Shown here piece by piece: positions 1 through 8,900 of a stretch of DNA of 64,000 nucleotides (the stretch's first letter is position 1; every line of letters starts with the position of its first letter). The stretch comes from JAHRAW01 sp965243285 (GTDB lineage Bacteria; Pseudomonadota; Gammaproteobacteria; Arenicellales; Poriferihabitantaceae), in assembly GCA_965243285.1 (NCBI GenBank), contig OZ251537.1, forward strand, positions 2,480,001 through 2,544,000. Direction: 5' to 3'. The position numbers and the translations under genes are program-made. The notes below the pieces were generated by a model. The model made no database searches. It had not been told where the DNA came from and worked only from the letters and a program-made list of their open reading frames with translations.

Positions 1-453
1 ATGGTCGGCTAGCGCCACCACATCGCCGCGCAAATACACCTTGGCGACCACATTGCCGGCGCGACACACGAAATTATCGGCATCGCCGCCGAGTTGCCCG
101 GTGCTTAAGCTGCGGATGTTGACCACCGCATTGCCGCCTCGCCCGAGGGCGCGTTGATGCAAGGATTTCAGCGCCGACAAAAATGCCCACTGACATGCTT
201 CATAGTCACTTTTGTTGAACGCGTTGGTGGCTTTTCTGCTGCTGTAGGTGCCGATGAGACGCGCCCCTGGCGGGCTGGATTGTTCGCCGAAATAAAATTT
301 AACGCCGTCCAAACCTTTCGCCGTGACGGTTTTCATGGCATCGGCGATGGGCTGGTTTTGCGTGCTATCGCGCGCCGCCGCCAGATGCGGAAATAGCATG
401 GCTAAAACCAGTAGCCAAACATTTAAATGCAGCGTTCGTTTGATGATGGGCAT
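1..453 (-). CDS. Small secreted protein of the so-called excinuclease ATPase subunit family (partial, 3' end beyond window)
   Basis: An open frame runs from an ATG at 453 to the left edge without a stop, giving 151 codons. Residues 1-27 look like a Sec signal peptide: a basic start (KR), a hydrophobic core (VWLLVLAML) and an AAA-type cleavage site. The mature part has the pattern KFYFGEQ, then TNAFNKSDYEACQWAFLSA, then GGNAVVNIRS. I recognise this from small periplasmic proteins often misnamed excinuclease ATPase subunit; it has no ATPase motif and no visible link to DNA repair. It lies 72 bp downstream of the apeR-like gene on the same strand and is probably co-transcribed with it. Its role is unknown. 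The C-terminus is missing only because the window ends. Confidence 0.75.
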   Translation of the reverse strand, partial: MPIIKRTLHLNVWLLVLAMLFPHLAAARDSTQNQPIADAMKTVTAKGLDGVKFYFGEQSSPPGARLIGTYSSRKATNAFNKSDYEACQWAFLSALKSLHQRALGRGGNAVVNIRSLSTGQLGGDADNFVCRAGNVVAKVYLRGDVVALADH

Positions 454-525
454 GATGTACTCGTCGGTTGAGGTTGAGGTTGAAAAAATGGCGTGGCGGA
501 GTCGATGTTTATCGACCATGTAAGT

Positions 526-1788
526 TTAATCGTCGATGTTTATCGCCGCATGTTCATCGCGATATTTTCTGAATATCAGCGAGGTATTGATGCCGCCGAA
601 GGCGAAGTTGTTGCTCATGATGTATTCAACTTGCACCTGTCTGGGGGTGTCGATGATGTAGTCCAGCGCCGCGCATTCCGGCGCTGCTTCGACAAAATTC
701 TTATTGGGCGGAAACCAGTTTTCATTCAGCCCGCAAACACCGAGCCAGGCCTCGATGGCGCCGCACGCGCCCAAGGTATGGCCGAAATACCCTTTAAGCG
801 AACTTATCGGCGTAGTGGCTCCGATGATGCAAGCGGTAGCGTGGGATTCCGCCGCGTCGCCGGCGCGCGTGGCGGCGGCATGCGCCGACACATAGCCGAT
901 ATCCGCCGCCGACAGCCCGGCCGCATCCAACGCGTCGCGCATCACCACCTCCATAGTCGCTTGGGTCGGCTGGGTTACATGCTTGCCATCGCTGTTGGTG
1001 GCGAAGCCTGCGATTTCAGCCACAATGGGCGCGCCGCGGGCCACGGCGTGGCTCAATTCCTCCAGCACTAAGGTAGCGGCGCCCTCGCCGATGACTAAGC
1101 CATCGCGATCTTTATCAAAGGGCCGCGGCGATTGGTGCGGTTTATCGTTCATCACCGAGGTGGCGTATAGGGTGTCGAAAACCGCGGCTTCGGTGGCGTC
1201 TAATTCTTCCGCGCCGCCGGCCAACATCAGTTTTTGATAGCCGTGTTTTATCGCCTCATAGGCGTAGCCGATGGCCAAACTGCCCGAGGTGCAAGCCGAT
1301 GAAGTGGGGATGATTCGCCCTTTGCTGCCGTATACCACGGAAATATTCACCGCCGTGGTGTGCGACATCATGCGTACATAACTGGTGGAATTAAGGGCGT
1401 GGGTGGAGCGCGAATTCAGCACGGCGCCGAATTCCGCCACCGCCGCGACGCTGCCGGTGGATGAGCCATAGGCCACGCCGGTGGCGCCGCTGGCGATGAT
1501 GTCGCGGCCCAACAACTCGGCGTTCACCAACGCATCCTCGGTGGCCGCCAACGCCATCTGCGCGACCCGCCCGGCGCCGCGCAATTGCTTGCGCTTGAAA
1601 CGCGGCGGCAGCGCAAACTCCAGCACCGGGGCGCCGAGATTGGTATTTAGGCCCTTGATGTCAGCCCAATCCGGCATATTGCGCGTGCCGGTGACGCCGC
1701 GCTTCAGGTTGCCGGATACCTGCGCCCAATCGCAGCCTAATGCGGTTATGCCGGACATGCCGGTGACCACTACGCGATGATTTTTCAT
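526..1788 (-). CDS. apeR: Beta-ketoacyl-ACP synthase, ApeR-like (aryl polyene pathway)
   Basis: A 420-residue thiolase-fold condensing enzyme that would extend an ACP-bound chain by decarboxylative condensation in the cytoplasm. The triad is visible: Cys166 in SSACTSGS, His303 in SAHAAAT (family usual HGTAT) and His337 in GYFGHTLGACGA. Several stretches match the ApeR/FabF-type enzyme of aryl polyene clusters as I remember it: VVVTGMSGITALG near the start, TSYVRMMSHTTAVN, AGGAEELDATEAAVFDTLYATS and the terminal NNFAFGGINTS. Its ATG overlaps the apeQ stop by 4 bp (ATGA), so the two are translationally coupled. The replacement of Gly-Thr by Ala-Ala after His303 is unusual for a KS but leaves the catalytic residues in place. 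Confidence 0.9.
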   Translation of the reverse strand: MKNHRVVVTGMSGITALGCDWAQVSGNLKRGVTGTRNMPDWADIKGLNTNLGAPVLEFALPPRFKRKQLRGAGRVAQMALAATEDALVNAELLGRDIIASGATGVAYGSSTGSVAAVAEFGAVLNSRSTHALNSTSYVRMMSHTTAVNISVVYGSKGRIIPTSSACTSGSLAIGYAYEAIKHGYQKLMLAGGAEELDATEAAVFDTLYATSVMNDKPHQSPRPFDKDRDGLVIGEGAATLVLEELSHAVARGAPIVAEIAGFATNSDGKHVTQPTQATMEVVMRDALDAAGLSAADIGYVSAHAAATRAGDAAESHATACIIGATTPISSLKGYFGHTLGACGAIEAWLGVCGLNENWFPPNKNFVEAAPECAALDYIIDTPRQVQVEYIMSNNFAFGGINTSLIFRKYRDEHAAINIDD

Positions 1789-2528
1789 GTCAACCCGCCG
1801 TCGATGGCGAGGGTCTGGCGAGTGATATAGGCCGCCTGTGGCGACATCAAAAATGCCACGGCGCCGCTCACTTCGTGTGCCTGGCCGGTGCGGCGCATGG
1901 GAATCAGCGGCACGATGACTTCGCGGTTGATGTCGGCCGTCATGTCGGTCTCGATAACGCCAGGGGCTATGCAGTTTACGGTGATTTTTTTGCGCGCTAA
2001 TTCCAAACCGAGGGCTTTGGCGGCGCCGATTAAACCGGCCTTCGAAGCGCTGTAATTTACTTGTCCGCGATTGCCCGTTATGCCCGATACGGAAGTCAAC
2101 ACGATGATTCGGCCGCCGCGTTTGGCGACGATTAACGGCTCCACCAGCGGCTTTAGTACATTATAAAAGCCGTCCAAATTGGTGGCCAGCACCGCGTCCC
2201 AATCTTCATCCGGCATAAACGGAAAGGCGTTGTCGCGGGTGATGCCGGCGTTCAATACGATGCCGTAATACATGCCATGCGCGGCGATGTCGGCTTGCAA
2301 CACTTGACCCGCCGAATCGCGCGCGCTGACATCAAAAATAATCCGCCTCACGGCGCCGCCGGCGGCTTCTAGCTGCGCCTGGGTGGCGGTGAGGTGGGCG
2401 CTGTCGCTGCGGCCGTGCAACACGATGGCGTAACCGCGCGCCGCTAATTCCAGCGCGATGGCTTTGCCTAAGCCGCGCCCGGAACCGGTAACCAACACCG
2501 ATTTTTCGGCCGTGGATTCACTTGTCAT
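1785..2528 (-). CDS. apeQ: 3-oxoacyl-ACP reductase, FabG-type SDR (ApeQ-like)
   Basis: A 247-residue short-chain dehydrogenase that would reduce the beta-keto group after each condensation using NADPH. Visible features are the Rossmann motif TGSGRGLG (residues 14-21), NAGITRD (93-99), and the catalytic Ser146, Tyr159 and Lys163 in TSVSGITGNRGQVNYSASK. Length and motifs are typical of FabG. It overlaps the next gene (apeR) by 4 bp and follows apeP by about 45 bp, consistent with one operon. The SDR fold alone does not prove polyene function; that comes from the fixed order KS-dehydratase-reductase-KS. Confidence 0.9.
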   Translation of the reverse strand: MTSESTAEKSVLVTGSGRGLGKAIALELAARGYAIVLHGRSDSAHLTATQAQLEAAGGAVRRIIFDVSARDSAGQVLQADIAAHGMYYGIVLNAGITRDNAFPFMPDEDWDAVLATNLDGFYNVLKPLVEPLIVAKRGGRIIVLTSVSGITGNRGQVNYSASKAGLIGAAKALGLELARKKITVNCIAPGVIETDMTADINREVIVPLIPMRRTGQAHEVSGAVAFLMSPQAAYITRQTLAIDGGLT

Positions 2529-2573
2529 GATTCACTGCCATGGATTTTAGCGGCTGGGATTTAATCGACGATG

Positions 2574-3104
2574 TCATGGGCGCGGGTTTGATGGATGCGG
2601 TATATGTTGTTTGGCCTCTTCGGGCACCGAATAAACGCTGATGTTGGCGCTGGCCACCTTATGCGCGGTATTGGAATCGGTATCGACATGACTTACATCC
2701 ATCTCGCAGGCGAACATGGCAAGGCCATCGTTTTCGACGCATTGCGCGGCGCGGATGGTGAGCGTGCTGCCGATGGCAAAATGAGTCACGGCGCAGGTGT
2801 AGCGCCGCGTGCCCAATAAAAAACCGATGGGCGGACGGGATTCGCGGCGATTGCGGCGCAAGCCGGACCAAGCGGCCACCGACTGCGCCATAAATTCGAT
2901 GCCAAAATAGGCTGGCGCCGAGCCGCTTGCGCAAAATGCCATGGGCCGGCGCACCTCCACCTGCGTGGTGATGTGTTCGGGCCCATAGTCGAGCACGCGG
3001 TCGAGCCACAACATCGCGCCCGAATGCGGCATGTAATGCGCGATTTCGCTACGGCGCAGCACGCGCAATTCAGCCGCCAGCGCGGCTAAGCAGCAGCACG
3101 GCAT
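2574..3104 (-). CDS. apeP: Hotdog-fold 3-hydroxyacyl-ACP dehydratase, ApeP-like
   Basis: A protein of up to 176 residues with the single hotdog domain of FabZ/ApeP dehydratases. Diagnostic stretches are YMPHSGAMLWLDRVL near the N-terminus, the helix GIEFMAQSVAAWSG and IGFLLGTRRYTCAV. It would remove water from the 3-hydroxyacyl-ACP to leave the trans double bond that builds the polyene. The start is uncertain. The ATG at 3104 gives a 35-bp overlap with the upstream KS gene, while TTG at 3068 or GTG at 3062, just after the KS stop, would fit family length better. The basic, proline-rich tail after NISVYSVPEE is not conserved in relatives I know. Confidence 0.85.
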   Translation of the reverse strand: MPCCCLAALAAELRVLRRSEIAHYMPHSGAMLWLDRVLDYGPEHITTQVEVRRPMAFCASGSAPAYFGIEFMAQSVAAWSGLRRNRRESRPPIGFLLGTRRYTCAVTHFAIGSTLTIRAAQCVENDGLAMFACEMDVSHVDTDSNTAHKVASANISVYSVPEEAKQHIPHPSNPRP

Positions 3105-4236
3105 TGTGGCCGCCAAAGGCGAATGAGGTGGATATTGCCGCCCGCGTCAGCCGCGGCGGGTTGTTTTTCGCATCGATTAAATTGATTTTTGGCAACGCCG
3201 GGTCGCAATTTTTCGCCCCATGATGCGGCGGCAAGGGCTGCGGCACCGGTTGCATCAGCAATGACCATAATATCGCCGCTTCCACCGCGCCGGCGGCGCC
3301 TAAGGTGTGGCCGGTGACCGGTTTGGTGGAACTGGCCGGGGTCTCAGGTCCGAAAATTTGATGAATCACGCGCGCTTCCATGGCGTCATTCAAACGCGTG
3401 CCAGTGCCGTGTAAGTTGATGTAATCGATATCCGCAGGACTTAAGCCGGCGTCCGCCAGGGCCGCTCGGATGGCGGCGGCAGCGCCGATGCCGGTGGGTT
3501 CCGGCGCGGATTCATGCCACGCATCGCTGGATTCGGCATAGCCAGATAAGGCGACGCCGCACCCGCCTGTTGCGCCTTTTTCCACCGTAAATAGCGCCGC
3601 GCCTTCGCCGATGTTGATGCCGTCGCGGCACGCCTGAAACGGCTTGCAATAACCCGCGGCATAAGATTCCAAGGCATCAAAACCTTGGCAACTCAAGCGA
3701 TTCAACGATTCGGTGCCGCCGGCCACTGCGGCGTCGCACCACCCGGCGGCTATCATGCTGCGCGCCAATCCTAATGCCTTGCTGCCGGAGGTACAAGCCG
3801 TGGAAATGACCATATTGGGCCCGCGAAAGCCGCAATAATCCGCCAAATTTTCCGCTACCGCGGCCAATTCTTGATGCTGATGGTAATCCACAGTGCTGAT
3901 GGATTGTTGAGATTCCACTTGGTCGATGCCGGTGCTGGTGGTGCCGATGAACACCGCCACGCGGTCGGCGCGATAGTCGGTTTTCAAGCGCTGCACGGCC
4001 GGCATTTGATGACTTAAATGGCGCAACATATTGCACGCGCGCGGGGAAGCGCTAACCTGCTCCGGCGGCGGCAAATCCACCACGCCAAAATATCCCGACC
4101 GCCCTTGCAGCCAGTGCGCGCTCGGTTGCATGATTTCTTGGGGCTGGCGACGCAGTCCATCCAATAAACCCGGCCCGCCGCCGGCGGCGCAAATAACGCC
4201 GCAGTCGGTCAACAATATGCTCGGCGAAGCGCTCAC
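3070..4236 (-). CDS. apeO: Beta-ketoacyl-ACP synthase, ApeO-like (aryl polyene pathway)
   Basis: A 388-residue condensing enzyme, the first gene of the KS-dehydratase-reductase-KS set. The triad is Cys148 in STACTSGSKALG, His276 in NLHGTGTRLND and His310 in PVTGHTLGAAGAVEA. It shares only the active-site blocks with the ApeR-like KS, so the two are distinct subfamilies rather than a recent duplication. The frame starts with GTG at 4236; the next ATG (MQPSAHW, residue 36) would remove part of the fold. Its 3' end overlaps the dehydratase frame. In aryl polyene clusters ApeO and ApeR act with the dehydratase and reductase; that role is inferred from order. Confidence 0.87.
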   Translation of the reverse strand: MSASPSILLTDCGVICAAGGGPGLLDGLRRQPQEIMQPSAHWLQGRSGYFGVVDLPPPEQVSASPRACNMLRHLSHQMPAVQRLKTDYRADRVAVFIGTTSTGIDQVESQQSISTVDYHQHQELAAVAENLADYCGFRGPNMVISTACTSGSKALGLARSMIAAGWCDAAVAGGTESLNRLSCQGFDALESYAAGYCKPFQACRDGINIGEGAALFTVEKGATGGCGVALSGYAESSDAWHESAPEPTGIGAAAAIRAALADAGLSPADIDYINLHGTGTRLNDAMEARVIHQIFGPETPASSTKPVTGHTLGAAGAVEAAILWSLLMQPVPQPLPPHHGAKNCDPALPKINLIDAKNNPPRLTRAAISTSFAFGGHNAVLLLSRAGG

Positions 4237-4283
4237 TGGGTCTGATTAGGGGTGGCCCGCTTGGGCCGGTGTCGATGTGCGTT

Positions 4284-4784
4284 TTAGTCGGCGCTGGTTT
4301 TAGCAGCGCGGGCTAAAATCAATGCGGTCTCAACTTCGAAAAATTTTGCCTGCAGATTCCGTTGCATTTTGATGAGCCATGAAAGCGGCACCGCGGCTTT
4401 GGGTTCTTTTTCGTCGATAACCGGGTCTGAATTAAATCCGTCCGGATAGTAGGTGCTGTCGTTGTGGATGGTGATGACGCTACCATCGGATTGCAGCGTG
4501 GCTTTAGCGTCATAATTGCGATGCTTCAAAACCGCGACCACCTCATTAGGCATCCGGCTGTGTAGATTCCACTGGCGTTCGTGTATGGATTGCACCATTA
4601 AATTCTCGATCAATTCCGCCGGCAGTCCGGCCGGAATGTCGACCGTCAACGGGTTTTTATTGTACTTGGCCACCGAGATGGCGGCCGCCGGGGCGGCATA
4701 TCCATACGCGGCTAACATCAATATCAATACCCCGGCTGGCCATGATTTTTGGCCGCCATGGTGCGACATTTTTTGAGTCATCAT
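4284..4784 (-). CDS. Small exported protein of unknown function
   Basis: The reading frame is 166 residues from ATG 4784; alternative starts are TTG at 4802 and ATG at 4769. A hydrophobic segment (PAGVLILMLAAYGYAAPAAA) after a short basic region looks like a signal peptide. The mature part reads IHERQWNLHSRMPNEVVAVLKHRNYDAKATLQSDGSVITIHNDSTYY, and the C-terminus has a Trp-centred segment (LSWLIKMQRNLQ). This resembles small exported proteins with the pattern W-x-(10)-GxVxAxLxHRxYxAxVTL that I have seen without assigned function. It sits 47 bp upstream of apeO on the same strand and may be the first gene of that operon. It is not the DUF3261 lipoprotein found in aryl polyene clusters. Confidence 0.7.
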   Translation of the reverse strand: MMTQKMSHHGGQKSWPAGVLILMLAAYGYAAPAAAISVAKYNKNPLTVDIPAGLPAELIENLMVQSIHERQWNLHSRMPNEVVAVLKHRNYDAKATLQSDGSVITIHNDSTYYPDGFNSDPVIDEKEPKAAVPLSWLIKMQRNLQAKFFEVETALILARAAKTSAD

Positions 4785-5024
4785 CAATGTTGTTATCCGC
4801 AAAAAATTGCTAACTAGGCACTTTAAGTGCGCACATTATGGGGCCGGGGTTGGGTCGATAAACAATCCTTGACCGCACCATTCAAGGGCCGCGAATCATA
4901 CTCAAATCGCTTAAAATTACAAGGCATTTTAAGCGCTACGCGAGCGACCTGGCACGCCGCGCTCATAAGCCGCAATGAGCGCCGATAGGTGGCGCGGTTA
5001 AATTTTCACCCACCTCGAATTTTG

Positions 5025-5606
5025 ATGAAAAAAACCATCATTTTGGCCTCTTCTTCGCCCTATCGGCGGCAGATTTTAACCCGCATCGGGCTGCCCTTCG
5101 AATGGTGCGCGCCGTCGGTGGATGAAACGCCTCGGGTAAGGGAATCCGCGGCGGCGTTGGTGCAGCGGCTGGCGGCGGCGAAGGCGCGGGCGGTGGCCGG
5201 GCGCTATCCGCGCGCCTTGATTATAGGCGCTGACCAAGTGGCGGCGCACGAGGGGGAAATCATGGGCAAGCCGGGCGGGCATGCGGCGGCCGCGGCGCAG
5301 TTGGCGCGCATGTCCGGCGGCGAGGTGATGCTATATGCCGCGGTGGCACTGTATAACGCCGCGACCGATGTGATGCAAAGCGCGGTGGAAACTTATGCGG
5401 TGCAATTTCGCGCCTTGGATAGCGCGCAAATCGAGCGCTATCTGCGCGCCGAGCAGCCCTATGATTGCTGCGGCAGTTTAAAGGCCGAGGGCCCCGGCAT
5501 CGCCTTGCTGAAGCGGTTGCGCGGCGACGACCCGAACGCGCTCATCGGCCTGGCGGTGATTCGCTTGCTCGATATGCTGAAAAACGAGGGCGTGGAATTG
5601 GTGTAG
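5025..5606 (+). CDS. yceF: Maf-family nucleotide pyrophosphatase (YceF-like)
   Basis: A 193-residue cytoplasmic Maf protein, which hydrolyses nucleoside triphosphates (m7GTP in the YceF subgroup, modified pyrimidines in YhdE) to the monophosphate. The N-terminus MKKTIILASSSPYRRQIL is the Maf phosphate-binding segment, LIIGADQVA holds the catalytic Asp, and SLKAEGPGIALLKRLRGDDPNALIGL is the YceF-type C-terminal block. ATG 5025 is chosen because MKKTIILASSSP is the normal Maf start; a GTG 36 bp upstream is also in frame. It stands alone, divergent from the aryl polyene genes and convergent with the giant autotransporter. Confidence 0.93.
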   Translation: MKKTIILASSSPYRRQILTRIGLPFEWCAPSVDETPRVRESAAALVQRLAAAKARAVAGRYPRALIIGADQVAAHEGEIMGKPGGHAAAAAQLARMSGGEVMLYAAVALYNAATDVMQSAVETYAVQFRALDSAQIERYLRAEQPYDCCGSLKAEGPGIALLKRLRGDDPNALIGLAVIRLLDMLKNEGVELV

Positions 5607-5633
5607 TTGCGCCATGGTGGTTATGATTAAAAA

Positions 5634-5891
5634 GGGATTTATATACTTGTTGACCCAAGCCTTATTTTCACGCCGATTTTATAGCGTTGCGTGAAGTATG
5701 CTTAGGTTAGGGTTTTTATGGAGTTTTTGGGGTAATGCAAGCGGTTTTTTTATTGTTGGGTCAACAACCATATAATTCCCATCTTTTTAGGGGGGAGTCA
5801 AATCTGGCGGCTTTATCGCTTGATTTGGTGCGGGGTGCGGTTGCCATCGCTAAGTCGCCGCCTAATAACGGGGATTTAAGTATATAAATCC
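5634..5891. repeat. Interspersed TIR element E1 (3' gap between maf and autotransporter)
   Basis: A diverged copy of the element family. The left end begins GGGATTTATATACTTG and the right end is ATTTAAGTATATAAATCC. Inside is one hairpin module, GGGGGGAGTCAAATCTGGCG followed by its partner ending in TTGATTTGGTG. The low-complexity tract seen in other copies is absent. It fills the gap between two convergent genes, where a stem-loop could terminate both transcripts. The rest of the 388-bp gap holds nothing I recognise. Confidence 0.6.
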
Positions 5892-5994
5892 TCTATAAAT
5901 CACTTTAATTTGCCCTCGGCGCATCGCATTCAGCCAGCGGACGGGTGGCCGGCAGATGGCTCTCGCCGGCCACCGCCGCGAACTATGCCGACGC

Positions 5995-8900
5995 CTAAAA
6001 CCGCGCCTCGCCCTCTAGCAAAATGGCGTGGTCGGCAGAATCGCTGTCGCCGGCATGGCGCTCACCGAGTAGGTTTAGGGTGAAGCGCGAACTCGGGCGC
6101 CAGTTTAGGCCGACGCGGTAGCGGTCGGCGGCGCCGGTGGTCATTTCGGCGTACGGCGTCAGCACGCCGTGCGCTTTCAGCGGGATGCCATAGCCCAGAC
6201 GGGATTCCAGACGGGCGCGATAGTCATCGGCGGCGGCGTTATCCGATTCGGGCAAGCCTTGGCGCCATAGATTTTCTATGCCGCTGGCCACTTCGCCATA
6301 AGACGGGCTTATGCGCAGCGACAACCCTTGCCCATCGGCGCCGGAATCCAGCGCCACGATGCCGTGCACGCCCCATTCCTCGTACTCGCCGGGCTTTGCC
6401 ACCACGCGGAATCCGCCCTCGGCGCTGTAGCCGGCGGCGGCATGGCGATAGCGCAGGCCGCCGCCGATTTCCGCGCCCGTGCCGCTTACCCCATCGCCGC
6501 CGTCATAGCGCAAGCCGAATTCAAACGAGGGGGCGAACACGCCGCCGCCGGCGGTGGCGCGGCTGCGACTGGCTTCGATGCCTAACCGCAAGCGCGTGCT
6601 GGCGGCCTCCATGGCGGCTAAATCGGCGCCGCCGGCGACTTTTAGCGCGGTGCGCACGGCTTCGCCACGCAGGCGGAAGGTGGTGGCGGAATTTTGCCAG
6701 ATTTCGCCGCTGCCGCCGATGCCGGTGGCGCTCATGTCGATGTCGCCGGATGCTTTTGCGCCATTAGTCGGAGTGATTTCCAACTCGCCTTTGCCGTAGC
6801 CGAGGAAGGCCCATAAATCCAAGCCGCCGGCGCGCCAGCCAAGGTAGGGGTGCAGGCTGGTCATGTCGATGTCATGGGATCCGGCGGTCGGGGCGCCGGC
6901 GGCAGTGCTGTCTTGGTAGTCGATGGCGCTGCGGGTTTGCGACGCCGACAGCCCGACCAGCACGCCCGGACGCAGGCGGCTATCGAGGCCAACATGGATG
7001 CCGCTCAACTCGCCGTCCCACTCCACGCCGCCGCCGTTGCCGGACATGGCGCGGTATTCGCCGCTGCCCCACAGCGTGGTCGAGGCCGCTATCGCGCCAT
7101 CGGCGGTGCCTCGGCCTTTGCTGCCGGCGTTGAGCGGCACGGTGAATTCGGAGCCGGCCAACAGCCTTTTGGCGTCGATATCACCCTCGGCCATGGGTTT
7201 GCCGTGGGCGCTGATGGCGGCCGCGAGGTTGTCGCTTCCGCTGAGGGAAAAACCCGCGATGTTGCCGGCATTGGCGCGCTCGATCCGCCCCGAGACGGCC
7301 ACTGCGACGCCGCGACTGATGGCGGCGGCCACTTCCGGCACGATGACCTCATTGACGACGGCGAAGGCCGCATCGGTGGTGATGGTTATGGTGAATATTG
7401 CACTGGCGATGACTCGTCCGGCCTCGGTGGCGGTGTAAATCATCGTGACCGCTGTGACCGGCGTGCTCGGTTCGCCGGATAAAGCGCGGCTGGCGGAGTC
7501 GAAGGATAGCCCGGGTATGGCGACATTTACCGTCCTCCCACTGCCCGACTCAGCTAAGGCGTATACCAGCGCGCCGCTGGCGTCGCGGCCATTAGCATAC
7601 GGCAAGGTCAGCGCGACCATCTCGCCGACGGTGTAGGTGTAACTGCGCTCTTCCACATCCTCTTCGAAGCCGCGCCCGCGCACCGTTACCGTGAAAGTCA
7701 CTGCGGTGTCATTGTCGTAGTCATCGGTGGCGGTGTAGGTCAAGGTGACCGCATGGACTACGATTTCGCTCGGCGTACCGGATAGGGTGCGGTTGCCGTC
7801 GTCGAAAATTAATCCAGCCGGCAAATTGGGCGCGGTGTCCTCCGAGCCAGAGCCGACTAAGGTGTAAGTCACCGACGCGGCGCCGCTGGCGAGCGGCAAG
7901 GTAAGGGGGGGAGCCAAAGCCATGTCCAAATAATAGGTTTGATCCATCAAGGGCAAATCGTCGGCGGCGAACACCGGGCCGGTGATGGTGACGGTGAATC
8001 CCGCCGTCGCCACCACCACGCCCGCTTGGGTGGCAGTGTAGGTCAGCGAGAAGCCGACCTCAGTGGCAGCAGTGGGCGCGGTGCCGGACAAAACCCGGTT
8101 GCCGTCATCGAAACCTAATACGTCCAGCAAATTGGCGGCGCCGTCGACGGTGATGCCGTCGCCGCCCGTCAACTCATACATCAACACCCCGCCGCCGACC
8201 GCTGGCGGCAAGGTCAAAGATACCGCCGCCCCGGCGGCGTAGGTTTGGTCGGCGATGCCCCCTTCGAACACCAGCGCCGCTGGCCGCAAAATGGTCACCG
8301 GGCAGAGGGCATCGGCGGTGGCGTTGCCGTATTTATCGGTAGCGCGGTAGGTCAGGTCCACCAAAGTGGCGACCGTGCTCGGCGTGCCGTATAAAACGCG
8401 GTTGGTGGCGTTGAATACCAGCCCCGGTACGACCTCGCCTAATGCTTGACCATCGCGCCCAGTCAAGGTGTAAGTCCGCGGCCCGGCGCCGGCATCGCCG
8501 CCGGCGACCGGCAAGGTGAATTCCGCGATAACCGCGCCGGCGGTGTAGGTTTGCGACGCCAGAGGCAAAACGCTGGCGGCGAAACTCGGGCCGGTGATGA
8601 ATGCGGTGAAATTCGCCGTGGCCACCAGCACACCGCTGCGGGTGGCGGTGTAACTCAGCGCGAAGGCGCCGGACCTAGTCGGCGTACCGGATAAAACTTG
8701 GGCGCCGGCGGCGAAACTCAAGCCGGCCGGCAAAGCGCCATCCACATCGCCCAGGGTGTATACCAAGTCGTCACCGTTGGCCGACGGCAGGGTGAGGTTA
8801 TCGATAATCCTGCCGGCCGCGTAGGTTTGGTCGGCGACGCGTAAATTCTCTACATTCGCGCTACTGATGGTCACGGTGAAATTGACCGAGGCGATTTCGA

